Of a stretch of 64,000 nt of DNA, positions 8,412 to 14,532 are shown one piece after another. The notes below the pieces were generated by a model. That model worked only from the letters and a program-made list of their open reading frames with translations. It was not told where the DNA came from and did not search any database. Position 1 is the stretch's first letter, and the number at the start of each line of letters is the position of its first letter. The stretch is taken from NCBI GenBank assembly GCA_958349055.1, contig CATWBO010000001.1, positions 1 to 64,000 on the forward strand, read 5' to 3'. Origin of the DNA: an uncultured bacterium (lineage in GTDB: Bacteria > Actinomycetota > Coriobacteriia > Coriobacteriales > Coriobacteriaceae). The translations under genes and the position numbers were made by a program.

Positions 8412-8526
8412 GCGGGTTACCGTCGCCAAAACGAATAGTTTTGAGATGTGGTCGGTCGAAGGGTCTGTTGCGCCCCGTCCGTAATTCCTTTATTCTTAAC
8501 TGGCTTCGCGCGAAAGCGCCAAGTGT

Positions 8527-8601
8527 GCCAGTGTGGCGCAACGGTAGCGCAACTGATTTGTAATCAGTGGGTTGCAGGTTCGATTCCTGTCACTGGCTCC
8601 A
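8527..8601 (+). tRNA. tRNA-Thr (anticodon TGT)
   Basis: GCCAGTG pairs with CACTGGC, and the anticodon stem ACTGA/TCAGT encloses TTTGTAA with anticodon TGT. The T-arm is GCAGG-TTCGATT-CCTGT and the 3' CCA is encoded. A strong terminator follows at once, so this is a single-gene transcript. Confidence 0.95.
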
Positions 8602-8610
8602 TGATAGTTT

Positions 8611-8647
8611 CGGGCTCTGTTCCTTGTGGGACAGGGCCCGTTTCTTT
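8611..8647 (+). terminator. Intrinsic terminator of tRNA-Thr
   Basis: GGGCTCTGTTCC pairs with GGGACAGGGCCC around TTGT and is followed by a T-rich tract (GTTTCTTTATTTTG). Confidence 0.85.
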
Positions 8648-8691
8648 ATTTTGTTGAGTTATCAGGCTCAGCGTCCTTCTCGTTCCCCAAT

Positions 8692-8832
8692 TTATCTCAA
8701 TCTGTAACACCAAGACGGTTTAATCGTATCTAGCTGTTACAGATCGAGACAATGCCAGGCGCCAGCAGAAAAACATCTCGATCTGTAACAGATAGGGGAG
8801 GAATAACCCTCTTACTGTTACAGATCGAGACA
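8692..8832. repeat. Four alternating copies of a 16-bp repeat
   Basis: The unit TCTCGATCTGTAACAG (one copy TCTCAATCTGTAACAC) occurs near 8695 (+), 8734 (-), 8775 (+) and 8814 (-). Centres are about 40 bases apart and orientation alternates, so neighbouring copies can form two hairpins. No coding function is visible in this 660-base gap. Confidence 0.75.
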
Positions 8833-8885
8833 GAAGCCAGGGCGAGGTTGGTCATCGTCATCGAGCGAGGATTTTCGGACACACG

Positions 8886-9005
8886 AGAGTGGAAAATCTC
8901 CCGCCTGGAGAATGAGCGTGGATAATCTGCCACTTTGGGCCCAGTGGCACGTCAAAAGTGGGAGATTATCCACGCTCGATTTCAAACGGGGGAAAATCCA
9001 CGCTC
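8886..9005. repeat. Second palindromic repeat cluster (GAGCGTGGATAATCT family)
   Basis: Four related units lie at about 8886 (+), 8914 (+), 8953-8978 (-) and 8983-9005 (-). The two central units form a near-perfect inverted repeat of about 23 bases with one mismatch, enclosing a GGGCCC-containing loop. The outer pair is more diverged. From 9005 to 9220 no feature was recognised. Confidence 0.7.
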
Positions 9006-9220
9006 AATCGATCCAGGGAAGCCCGATCTCGACCTATATATAGGTGCAAATAAGCCGTTATCGAAGTGATATTCTGCAGGCTCACTCCACTACGCCAAAG
9101 TGTTCCCTCGGGAAATGTCACCGCTACATGCAAATTCACCGTTCTTCATATCCAAACTCAACAAAACCGCAGGTCAAAGGTATATAGATACGCCCGGCAC
9201 CGTGTATCTAGAGGTTTTCG

Positions 9221-9250
9221 TTGACAGCCCCCAAGGTTGCATCGTATTAT
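9221..9250 (+). promoter_or_regulatory. Promoter of the tRNA(Tyr-Thr-Met)-tuf unit
   Basis: TTGACA at 9221-9226 and TATTAT at 9245-9250 are separated by 18 bases. The upstream flank GAGGTTTTC and the downstream GC are identical to the promoter at 11052, which also drives a translation-related unit. Confidence 0.8.
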
Positions 9251-9312
9251 CTTTTTCGTTCGCGGGGGCGGCGGTCCAAAAGACCAAAGAACCTGCGAAT
9301 ACTTGAACGATT

Positions 9313-9394
9313 GGGAGTTTGCCCGAGTGGTTAATGGGGACGGGCTGTAAACCCGTTGGCTCTGCCTACATAGGTTCGAATCCTATAGCTCCCA
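9313..9394 (+). tRNA. tRNA-Tyr (anticodon GTA)
   Basis: GGGAGTT pairs with AGCTCCC with one G-U. The anticodon stem ACGGG/CCCGT encloses CTGTAAA. A long variable arm marks a class II tRNA. The sequence after the discriminator is CCC, so CCA is not fully encoded. Confidence 0.93.
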
Positions 9395-9404
9395 CCCGTC
9401 AAGT

Positions 9405-9480
9405 GCCTGTATAGCTCAGTCGGTAGAGCACTTCGTTGGTAACGAAGAGGTCACCAGTTCAAGTCTGGTTGCAGGCTCCA
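9405..9480 (+). tRNA. tRNA-Thr (anticodon GGT)
   Basis: GCCTGTA pairs with TGCAGGC, and the stem CTTCG/CGAAG encloses TTGGTAA. CCA is encoded. It lies ten bases after tRNA-Tyr in the same unit. Confidence 0.95.
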
Positions 9481-9483
9481 TCC

Positions 9484-9560
9484 GGCGGTGTAGCTCAGTT
9501 GGTTAGAGCACACGGTTCATACCCGTGGCGTCACTGGTTCGAATCCAGTCACCGCTACCA
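9484..9560 (+). tRNA. tRNA-Met (anticodon CAT)
   Basis: GGCGGTG pairs with CACCGCT with a G-U at position 1-72. The stem CACGG/CCGTG encloses TTCATAC, and CCA is encoded. The paired end and the lack of three GC pairs in the anticodon stem favour the elongator type. Confidence 0.92.
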
Positions 9561-9656
9561 TAGGTAACACGGTGGCTTCTCAATAGTATGTTGAGAGGCC
9601 ACTATGGTATAAAGGCAAAGTCCCGTCCGGGGACGACCTGTTTAGAGGAGGGCTTT

Positions 9657-10847
9657 ATGGCCAAAGAGAAGTTTGAGCGCACTAAGCCGCATGTTAACAT
9701 CGGCACCATTGGTCACGTCGACCACGGCAAGACCACGCTGACCGCTGCCATCACCAAGGTTCTCTCCGAGACCGAGGGCTGCAAGGCTGACTTCACTGCG
9801 TTCGAGAACATCGACAAGGCTCCCGAGGAGCGCGAGCGCGGCATTACGATCTCCGTCTCCCACGTCGAGTACGAGACTGCTGCCCGTCACTACGCTCACG
9901 TTGACTGCCCGGGCCACGCTGACTACGTCAAGAACATGATCTCCGGTGCTGCTCAGATGGACGGCGCTATCCTGGTCATCGCCGCTACCGACGGCCCCAT
10001 GGCTCAGACCCGCGAGCACATCCTGCTCGCCCGTCAGGTCGGCGTTCCCTACATCGTCGTCTTCCTGAACAAGTGCGACATGGTCGACGATGACGAGCTC
10101 ATCGACCTCGTCGAGATGGAGACCCGTGAGCTCCTCTCCGAGTACGATTTCCCCGGCGACGACATCCCCGTCATCCGTGGTTCCGCTCTGGGCGCTCTCG
10201 AGGGCGACGCCAAGTGGATGGACGCCATTCGCGAGCTCATGAACGCCGTCGACGAGTACATCCCGACGCCTGCTCGTAACAACGACCTCCCCTTCCTGAT
10301 GGCCGTTGAGGACGTTATGACCATCTCCGGCCGTGGTACCGTTGCTACCGGCCGTGTCGAGCGCGGTGAGCTCAAGCTCAACGAGCCCGTCGAGATCGTC
10401 GGCATCAAGGATACCCAGAACACCGTCGTTACCGGTATCGAGATGTTCCGTAAGTCCATGGACTTCTGCGAGGCTGGCGACAACGTCGGTCTGCTGCTCC
10501 GCGGCATCAAGCGCGAGGACATCGAGCGTGGCCAGGTTCTCTGCAAGCCCGGTTCGGTTACCCCGCACACCAAGTTCACCGGCGAGATCTACGTTCTGAC
10601 CAAGGAGGAGGGCGGCCGTCACACCCCGTTCTTCGATGGTTATCGTCCTCAGTTCTACTTCCGTACCACCGACGTTACCGGTACGGTCAAGCTCCCCGAG
10701 GGCACCGAGATGGCTATGCCTGGTGACCACATCACCATCGAGGGCGACCTCATCCACCCGATTGCCATGGAGGAGGGCCTGCGCTTCGCTATCCGCGAGG
10801 GTGGCCACACCGTCGGTTCGGGCATCGTCTCCACGATCATTGAGTAA
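9657..10847 (+). CDS. tuf: Elongation factor Tu
   Basis: EF-Tu is the GTPase that delivers aminoacyl-tRNA to the ribosome. The 396-residue protein has G1 GHVDHGKT near residue 19, ERGITI in switch I, DCPGH near 80 and NKCD near 136, followed by the two beta-barrel domains. ATG 9657 has AGAGGAGGG upstream; the longer frame from 9588 lies in the leader. The leader after tRNA-Met contains a hairpin (GTGGCTTCTCAA with TTGAGAGGCCAC) and GTCCC/GGGAC. The gene is placed with tRNAs rather than after fusA. Codon choice is strongly biased, as expected for high expression. Confidence 0.98.
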   Translation: MAKEKFERTKPHVNIGTIGHVDHGKTTLTAAITKVLSETEGCKADFTAFENIDKAPEERERGITISVSHVEYETAARHYAHVDCPGHADYVKNMISGAAQMDGAILVIAATDGPMAQTREHILLARQVGVPYIVVFLNKCDMVDDDELIDLVEMETRELLSEYDFPGDDIPVIRGSALGALEGDAKWMDAIRELMNAVDEYIPTPARNNDLPFLMAVEDVMTISGRGTVATGRVERGELKLNEPVEIVGIKDTQNTVVTGIEMFRKSMDFCEAGDNVGLLLRGIKREDIERGQVLCKPGSVTPHTKFTGEIYVLTKEEGGRHTPFFDGYRPQFYFRTTDVTGTVKLPEGTEMAMPGDHITIEGDLIHPIAMEEGLRFAIREGGHTVGSGIVSTIIE

Positions 10848-10874
10848 ATTAGCTCTTTGATATAGCTGACTTAG

Positions 10875-10909
10875 AGAACCCGGCACTTATATGGGTGCCG
10901 GGTTCTTTT
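10875..10909 (+). terminator. Intrinsic terminator of tuf
   Basis: AGAACCCGGCAC pairs perfectly with GTGCCGGGTTCT, followed by TTTTC. Confidence 0.9.
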
Positions 10910-11051
10910 CTGCAATGGATATTGAGCCGTTGCTGGTGTCGAGAGGATCGATAATGGTCCTGGATGCACCGTCGATTAGCTCTCGATGGCTTCATTGATG
11001 TGTTCCAAATATGAATGGATCCACCGAGAACCAATTGACTCGAGGTTTTCA

Positions 11052-11081
11052 TTGACAGCACTTACGTGGAGCTGATAAAGT
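11052..11081 (+). promoter_or_regulatory. Promoter of the rpmG-secE-nusG unit
   Basis: TTGACA at 11052-11057 and TAAAGT at 11076-11081 are 18 bases apart. The flank GAGGTTTTC...TTGACAGC matches the tRNA-tuf promoter at 9221. Confidence 0.7.
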
Positions 11082-11126
11082 AACAACTCGTGCCCGTACG
11101 GGGCGGAAATGAAAGGTTCAGGATAC

Positions 11127-11276
11127 ATGCGTACTCTAGTTACTCTTGCGTGCACTGAGTGCAAGCGCCGCAACTATACGACCACCAAGAACAAGTCGAC
11201 CATGCCTGATCGTATGGAGATCAAGAAGTATTGCCCCTGGTGCCGTCACCACACGCTGCACAAAGAGACTCGCTAG
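11127..11276 (+). CDS. rpmG: 50S ribosomal protein L33
   Basis: This small zinc-ribbon ribosomal protein has 49 residues. It reads MRTLVTLACTECKRRNYTTT at the start and later KYCPWCRHH, so both CxxC zinc pairs are present (the C-plus form). It has a GGAT-type weak ribosome binding site and an ATG start at 11127. tRNA-Trp follows, then secE and nusG, the conserved rpmG-secE-nusG order. Confidence 0.95.
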   Translation: MRTLVTLACTECKRRNYTTTKNKSTMPDRMEIKKYCPWCRHHTLHKETR

Positions 11277-11289
11277 TCTCTAGTCACAT

Positions 11290-11365
11290 ACGCCAGTAGT
11301 TCAATTGGTAGAGCATCGGTCTCCAAAACCGAGTGTTGAGGGTTCGAGTCCTTCCTGGCGTGCCA
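11290..11365 (+). tRNA. tRNA-Trp (anticodon CCA)
   Basis: ACGCCAG pairs with CTGGCGT, the stem TCGGT/ACCGA encloses CTCCAAA, and G is the discriminator followed by an encoded CCA. It lies between rpmG and secE, a common arrangement. Confidence 0.95.
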
Positions 11366-11374
11366 GTCATTATT

Positions 11375-11402
11375 CCGTAAGCTCCCAATTGGGGGCTTAC
11401 GG
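11375..11402 (+). terminator. Hairpin between tRNA-Trp and secE
   Basis: CCGTAAGC-CCC pairs with GGG-GCTTACGG around AATT. Only a short TTTA follows, so it may act as a processing or attenuation hairpin rather than a full terminator. Confidence 0.5.
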
Positions 11403-11441
11403 TTTACTCATGTATAAGCGCATTGCGCGGAGGTAACCCAA

Positions 11442-11780
11442 ATGGCCAACAAGAAGAACAAGAAGAAGGCTCAGCAGCCGGCACCTGCCAACAACGCTGC
11501 CGCCAACTCCAAGGTTGAGGCCAAGAAGGCCGTTGCCAAGAAGAACGAGAAGGCTGCGAAGTCCAAGAAGAACGAGAAGCCTGGTTTCTTCGCCCGCACC
11601 AAGAAGTATTTCGCTTCGGTCAAGTCCGAGATGAAGCGTGTCACGTGGCCCGATAAGAAGGAGCTCGTGAACTACTCGGTCGTCGTTTGCGCTTCTCTGA
11701 TCGTCGTCGGCGTCGTCATCGCTCTGCTCGATGCTGGCTTTGGCGAGGCTCTTGCTCTGTTCTCTGGATTGAGGGGCTAA
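11442..11780 (+). CDS. secE: Preprotein translocase subunit SecE
   Basis: SecE is the essential clamp subunit of the SecYEG channel. The 112-residue protein begins with about 50 residues rich in Lys, Ala and Asn, which look disordered. A core follows: the amphipathic helix (FASVKSEMKRVTWPDKKELV) and a single transmembrane helix at about 85-105. Single-span SecE with a charged N-terminal extension is typical of Gram-positive and actinobacterial lineages. GGAGG precedes ATG 11442. nusG starts three bases after the stop. Confidence 0.93.
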   Translation: MANKKNKKKAQQPAPANNAAANSKVEAKKAVAKKNEKAAKSKKNEKPGFFARTKKYFASVKSEMKRVTWPDKKELVNYSVVVCASLIVVGVVIALLDAGFGEALALFSGLRG

Positions 11781-11783
11781 ACC

Positions 11784-12320
11784 ATGTCTAAGCGTTGGTA
11801 CGTCGTTCACACTTACTCTGGATACGAGAACCGCGTTAAGTCCGATCTCGAGCATCGCATCGAGACCATGGGCATGCAGGACCGTATCTTTGATATCGAG
11901 ATTCCTATGGAGCGCGTCACCGAGATTAAAGAGGGTGGCAAGCGTGAGACCAAGGATTCCAAGATCTTCCCGGGTTATGTCCTGGTCCGCATGGAGATGG
12001 ATGACGATGCTTGGACGTGCGTTCGTAACACGCCTGGCGTCACCGGATTCCTAGGCGGCAACGGCAAGCCCGCTCCGCTTTCCCGCGACGAGTACAACAA
12101 GATGACTCGTCGTCCCGGTAAGGGCGATTCGCCCAAGCGCACCTCGGTTGATATTCAGGTCGGCACGTCCGTCCGCGTCACCGATGGCCCGCTTACCGAC
12201 TTTGATGGCAAGGTCTCCGAGGTTAACACCGAGGCTGGCAAGCTCAAGGTCACGCTGATGATCTTTGGCCGCGAGACGCCGGTTGAGCTCGACTTTAACC
12301 AGGTCGCTGTCATCGCTTAA
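11784..12320 (+). CDS. nusG: Transcription termination/antitermination factor NusG
   Basis: NusG binds the RNA polymerase clamp and couples it to Rho or the ribosome. The 178-residue protein has the NGN domain at the N terminus (RWYVVHTYSGYENRVKSDLE, later FPGYVLVRMEMDDDAW) and a KOW domain near the C terminus (VRVTDGPLTDFDGKVSEV). It lacks the long N-terminal extension seen in many actinobacterial NusG proteins. It is directly coupled to secE. Confidence 0.95.
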   Translation: MSKRWYVVHTYSGYENRVKSDLEHRIETMGMQDRIFDIEIPMERVTEIKEGGKRETKDSKIFPGYVLVRMEMDDDAWTCVRNTPGVTGFLGGNGKPAPLSRDEYNKMTRRPGKGDSPKRTSVDIQVGTSVRVTDGPLTDFDGKVSEVNTEAGKLKVTLMIFGRETPVELDFNQVAVIA

Positions 12321-12440
12321 GTTTTCGTCCGTTCGCGCGAGCGTGCTTCTTCTGTGACTGCTCATCTCAGGAGTGCTTCTAACACGTGCGTGCTTACGAT
12401 ATAGCAAGTACTTCACACTCGTGATTCGAAAGGAATGACC

Positions 12441-12869
12441 ATGGCTGAGAAGAAGGTTGCCAACGTCATTAAGCTCCAGATTCCTGCTGGTGCAGCTAAC
12501 CCCGCTCCTCCCGTCGGCCCCGCCCTGGGCGCTGCTGGCGTGAACATCATGCAGTTCTGCCAGGCCTTTAACGCCGAGACGCAGGACAAGAAGGGCGACA
12601 TCATCCCCGTTGAGATCTCTGTCTACGAGGATAAGTCCTTCTCCTTCATCACCAAGACCCCGCCGGCGGCTCACCTCATCAAGAAGGAGCTGAACCTCAA
12701 GTCTGGTTCCGCTAAGCCCCAGGCCGACAAGGTCGGTCAGCTCTCCCAGGAGCAGCTCACCAAGATCGCCGAGATCAAGATGCCGGACCTCAATGCCAAC
12801 GACATTGACGCCGCCAAGAAGATCATCGCCGGTACCGCCCGTTCCATGGGCGTCACTATCGCTGAGTAG
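12441..12869 (+). CDS. rplK: 50S ribosomal protein L11
   Basis: L11 forms the GTPase-associated centre of the ribosome and is needed for the RelA response. The protein has 142 residues. The Pro-rich N-terminal domain contains PAGAANPAPPVGPALGAAGV, and the rRNA-binding C-terminal domain ends with the family-typical ARSMGVTI. Two in-frame ATGs exist at 12435 and 12441. AAAGGA lies too close to the first, so 12441 is preferred. The 120-base leader contains a CGTTCGCGCGAGCG-type hairpin. Confidence 0.95.
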   Translation: MAEKKVANVIKLQIPAGAANPAPPVGPALGAAGVNIMQFCQAFNAETQDKKGDIIPVEISVYEDKSFSFITKTPPAAHLIKKELNLKSGSAKPQADKVGQLSQEQLTKIAEIKMPDLNANDIDAAKKIIAGTARSMGVTIAE

Positions 12870-12887
12870 CGATTTATTTAGGTAATG

Positions 12888-12913
12888 ACGGGTGCTCCGA
12901 CCGGGGCGCCCGT
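12888..12913 (+). terminator. Intercistronic hairpin between rplK and rplA
   Basis: ACGGGTGC pairs with GCGCCCGT (one G-U) around a 10-base loop. Only TTATAT follows. It may be a weak terminator, a processing site, or part of the L1 autoregulatory region; no L1-binding mimic was confirmed. Confidence 0.5.
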
Positions 12914-12986
12914 TATATGTGTGCAATAGGGCACACGATATGATGTGGGAGGGCTCACGCCCGTTTAACCACAGGAGGTAATGCAC

Positions 12987-13694
12987 ATGGCTAAGCATGG
13001 TAAGAGCTATAACGCCGCTGCCGAGAAGATCGACCGCGCCACGCTCTACACCCCCCTTCAGGCTGCCAAGCTCATCAAGGAGCTCGACACCGCCAAGTTC
13101 GACGAGACCGTCGAGGCCCACTTCCGTCTGGGCATCGATACTCGTAAGGCTGACCAGAACATCCGTGGTTCCATCTCCCTGCCCCACGGCACCGGCAAGA
13201 CCGTTCGTGTTGCCGTCTTCGCCGAGGGCGAGAAGGCCCGCGAGGCCGAGGCTGCCGGCGCCGACATCATCGGTTCCGACGAGCTCGTCGCCCAGATTCA
13301 GAAGGGCGAGATCAACTTCGACGCCGCTATCGCTACGCCGAACATGATGGCCAAGGTTGGCCGCATCGGTAAGATCCTTGGTCCCCGTGGCCTCATGCCG
13401 AACCCCAAGCTCGGCACCGTGACCATGGACGTCGCCAAGATGGTCTCCGAGCTCAAGGCCGGCCGCGTTGAGTATCGCGCCGACCGTTACGGCATCTGCC
13501 ACGTGCCCCTGGGCAAGAAGTCCTTCTCTGAGCAGCAGCTCGTCGAGAACTACTCTGCCCTGTACACCGAGATCCTGCGCGTCAAGCCCTCTTCTGCTAA
13601 GGGCAAGTACGTCAAGTCCATCTCCGTGTCTTCCACCATGGGCCCTGGCGTCAAGGTCGATCCCGCTGTCCAGCGTGACTTCCTGGCTGAGTAA
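12987..13694 (+). CDS. rplA: 50S ribosomal protein L1
   Basis: L1 builds the mobile stalk at the E site and often represses its own mRNA. The 235-residue protein has the two-domain L1 fold signature: LPHGTGK, the GRIGKILGPRGLMPNPKLGT block, and SSTMGPGVKVD near the end. ATG 12987 is eight bases from AGGAGG, while the ATG at 12981 is too near. In the usual order rplJ should follow, but here the next 29 kb carry other genes. Confidence 0.96.
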   Translation: MAKHGKSYNAAAEKIDRATLYTPLQAAKLIKELDTAKFDETVEAHFRLGIDTRKADQNIRGSISLPHGTGKTVRVAVFAEGEKAREAEAAGADIIGSDELVAQIQKGEINFDAAIATPNMMAKVGRIGKILGPRGLMPNPKLGTVTMDVAKMVSELKAGRVEYRADRYGICHVPLGKKSFSEQQLVENYSALYTEILRVKPSSAKGKYVKSISVSSTMGPGVKVDPAVQRDFLAE

Positions 13695-13730
13695 CTTTTA
13701 GTTACTGCCTGAGCAAAGCAAGCATTGCTA

Positions 13731-13770
13731 AAGAAACCCGGTTCTGCCTCGTGCAGGACCGGGTTTCTTG
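13731..13770 (+). terminator. Intrinsic terminator of rplK-rplA
   Basis: AAGAAACCCGGTTCTGC pairs with GCAGGACCGGGTTTCTT with one mismatch. This long stem ends the ribosomal block. Confidence 0.85.
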
Positions 13771-13782
13771 CTAGCTCGGGGT

Positions 13783-13823
13783 AAAACCACCTCAAAGGGG
13801 ACAGTGTCCCCTTTGTGGTGGTT
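13783..13823. repeat. REP-like palindrome, copy 1 (CCACC/GGTGG family)
   Basis: AAACCACCTCAAAGGGGACA pairs with TGTCCCCTTTGTGGTGGTT. The stop codon of the leftward phosphoesterase gene begins inside it. Copies 2 and 3 lie at 16502 and 19491. Confidence 0.8.
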
Positions 13824-14532
13824 ACCAAGGTGTTCTGGCGGTAGAGGACTCGATGGCCTCGTGGCGCTTGAGCTCGCGGCGCATGGTTTGCGAATTGAGC
13901 CAGGCTGCCTGCCAGCCGCGGATGGGGTAGCGCGAATCGTCGAGCTCAAACTGCGTGTAGCCACAGGCGTTGATGATTGTCGTTCCACATGCGTGTTGGC
14001 GCTCCCGCTGAAAGTCGGGACTGTAGCTCTGATGCACATGCCCGTGCACCATATAGTCGGGACCCCAAGACTCAAGCACCGTGTTAAAGCATTCAAATCC
14101 TCGATGCGGCAAGTCATCTAGGTCACCCATGCCGGCAACGGGGGCATGGGTTAACAAAATATCGCAGCCGCCGACCATCCTGACCTTGCGCGACAGCTTG
14201 CGCACACGCTTGGCCATCTCGCGCTCGGTATACATGTTAGCGCCGTCGCGGTAGCGCATGGATCCGCCCAGGCCCGCGGTGCGCACGCCGCGGTACGTGT
14301 ACACGGTGTCTTCCACACAAATGCACCCGCCCGGCGCATGGCGCGCATAGCGATCGTCATGGTTGCCGCGCACGTAGATGAGTGGCTTGTTGATAACGGT
14401 GACCAAAAACTCGAGATAGTCCGGGTCCAGATCTCCTGCGGACAAAATCAAATCGATACCCTCAAAGCGCTCCTTGCGAAAGCACTCCCAAAGGCATCGC
14501 TCCTCGGTGTCGGCTATGGCAAGGATCTTCAT
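13822..14532 (-). CDS. Metallophosphoesterase
   Basis: This is a calcineurin-like phosphoesterase of 236 residues with all dinuclear metal motifs: IADTE (D8), SAGDLD (D34), RGNHDD (56-60), LTHAP (about 136) and HGHVHQ (about 172). The substrate cannot be told from sequence. Its ATG overlaps the stop of the BMP/ParB-like gene (ATGA), so the pair is translationally coupled and probably works together. Its own stop lies in a REP-like palindrome that may end the transcript. Confidence 0.88.
   Translation of the reverse strand: MKILAIADTEERCLWECFRKERFEGIDLILSAGDLDPDYLEFLVTVINKPLIYVRGNHDDRYARHAPGGCICVEDTVYTYRGVRTAGLGGSMRYRDGANMYTEREMAKRVRKLSRKVRMVGGCDILLTHAPVAGMGDLDDLPHRGFECFNTVLESWGPDYMVHGHVHQSYSPDFQRERQHACGTTIINACGYTQFELDDSRYPIRGWQAAWLNSQTMRRELKRHEAIESSTARTPW

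Noticed and set aside
8692..9005. Possible CRISPR array
   Set aside because: The repeats alternate in orientation, are only four per family, and the spaces between them are not uniform spacers; no cas gene is nearby.
9100..9306. Possible 68-residue gene before the tRNA-Tyr cluster
   Set aside because: It overlaps the strong promoter at 9221-9250, has no good ribosome binding site and no family-like sequence.
9642..10886. Minus-strand open frame of 414 codons opposite tuf
   Set aside because: It is an antisense shadow of tuf, with composition typical of such mirrors.
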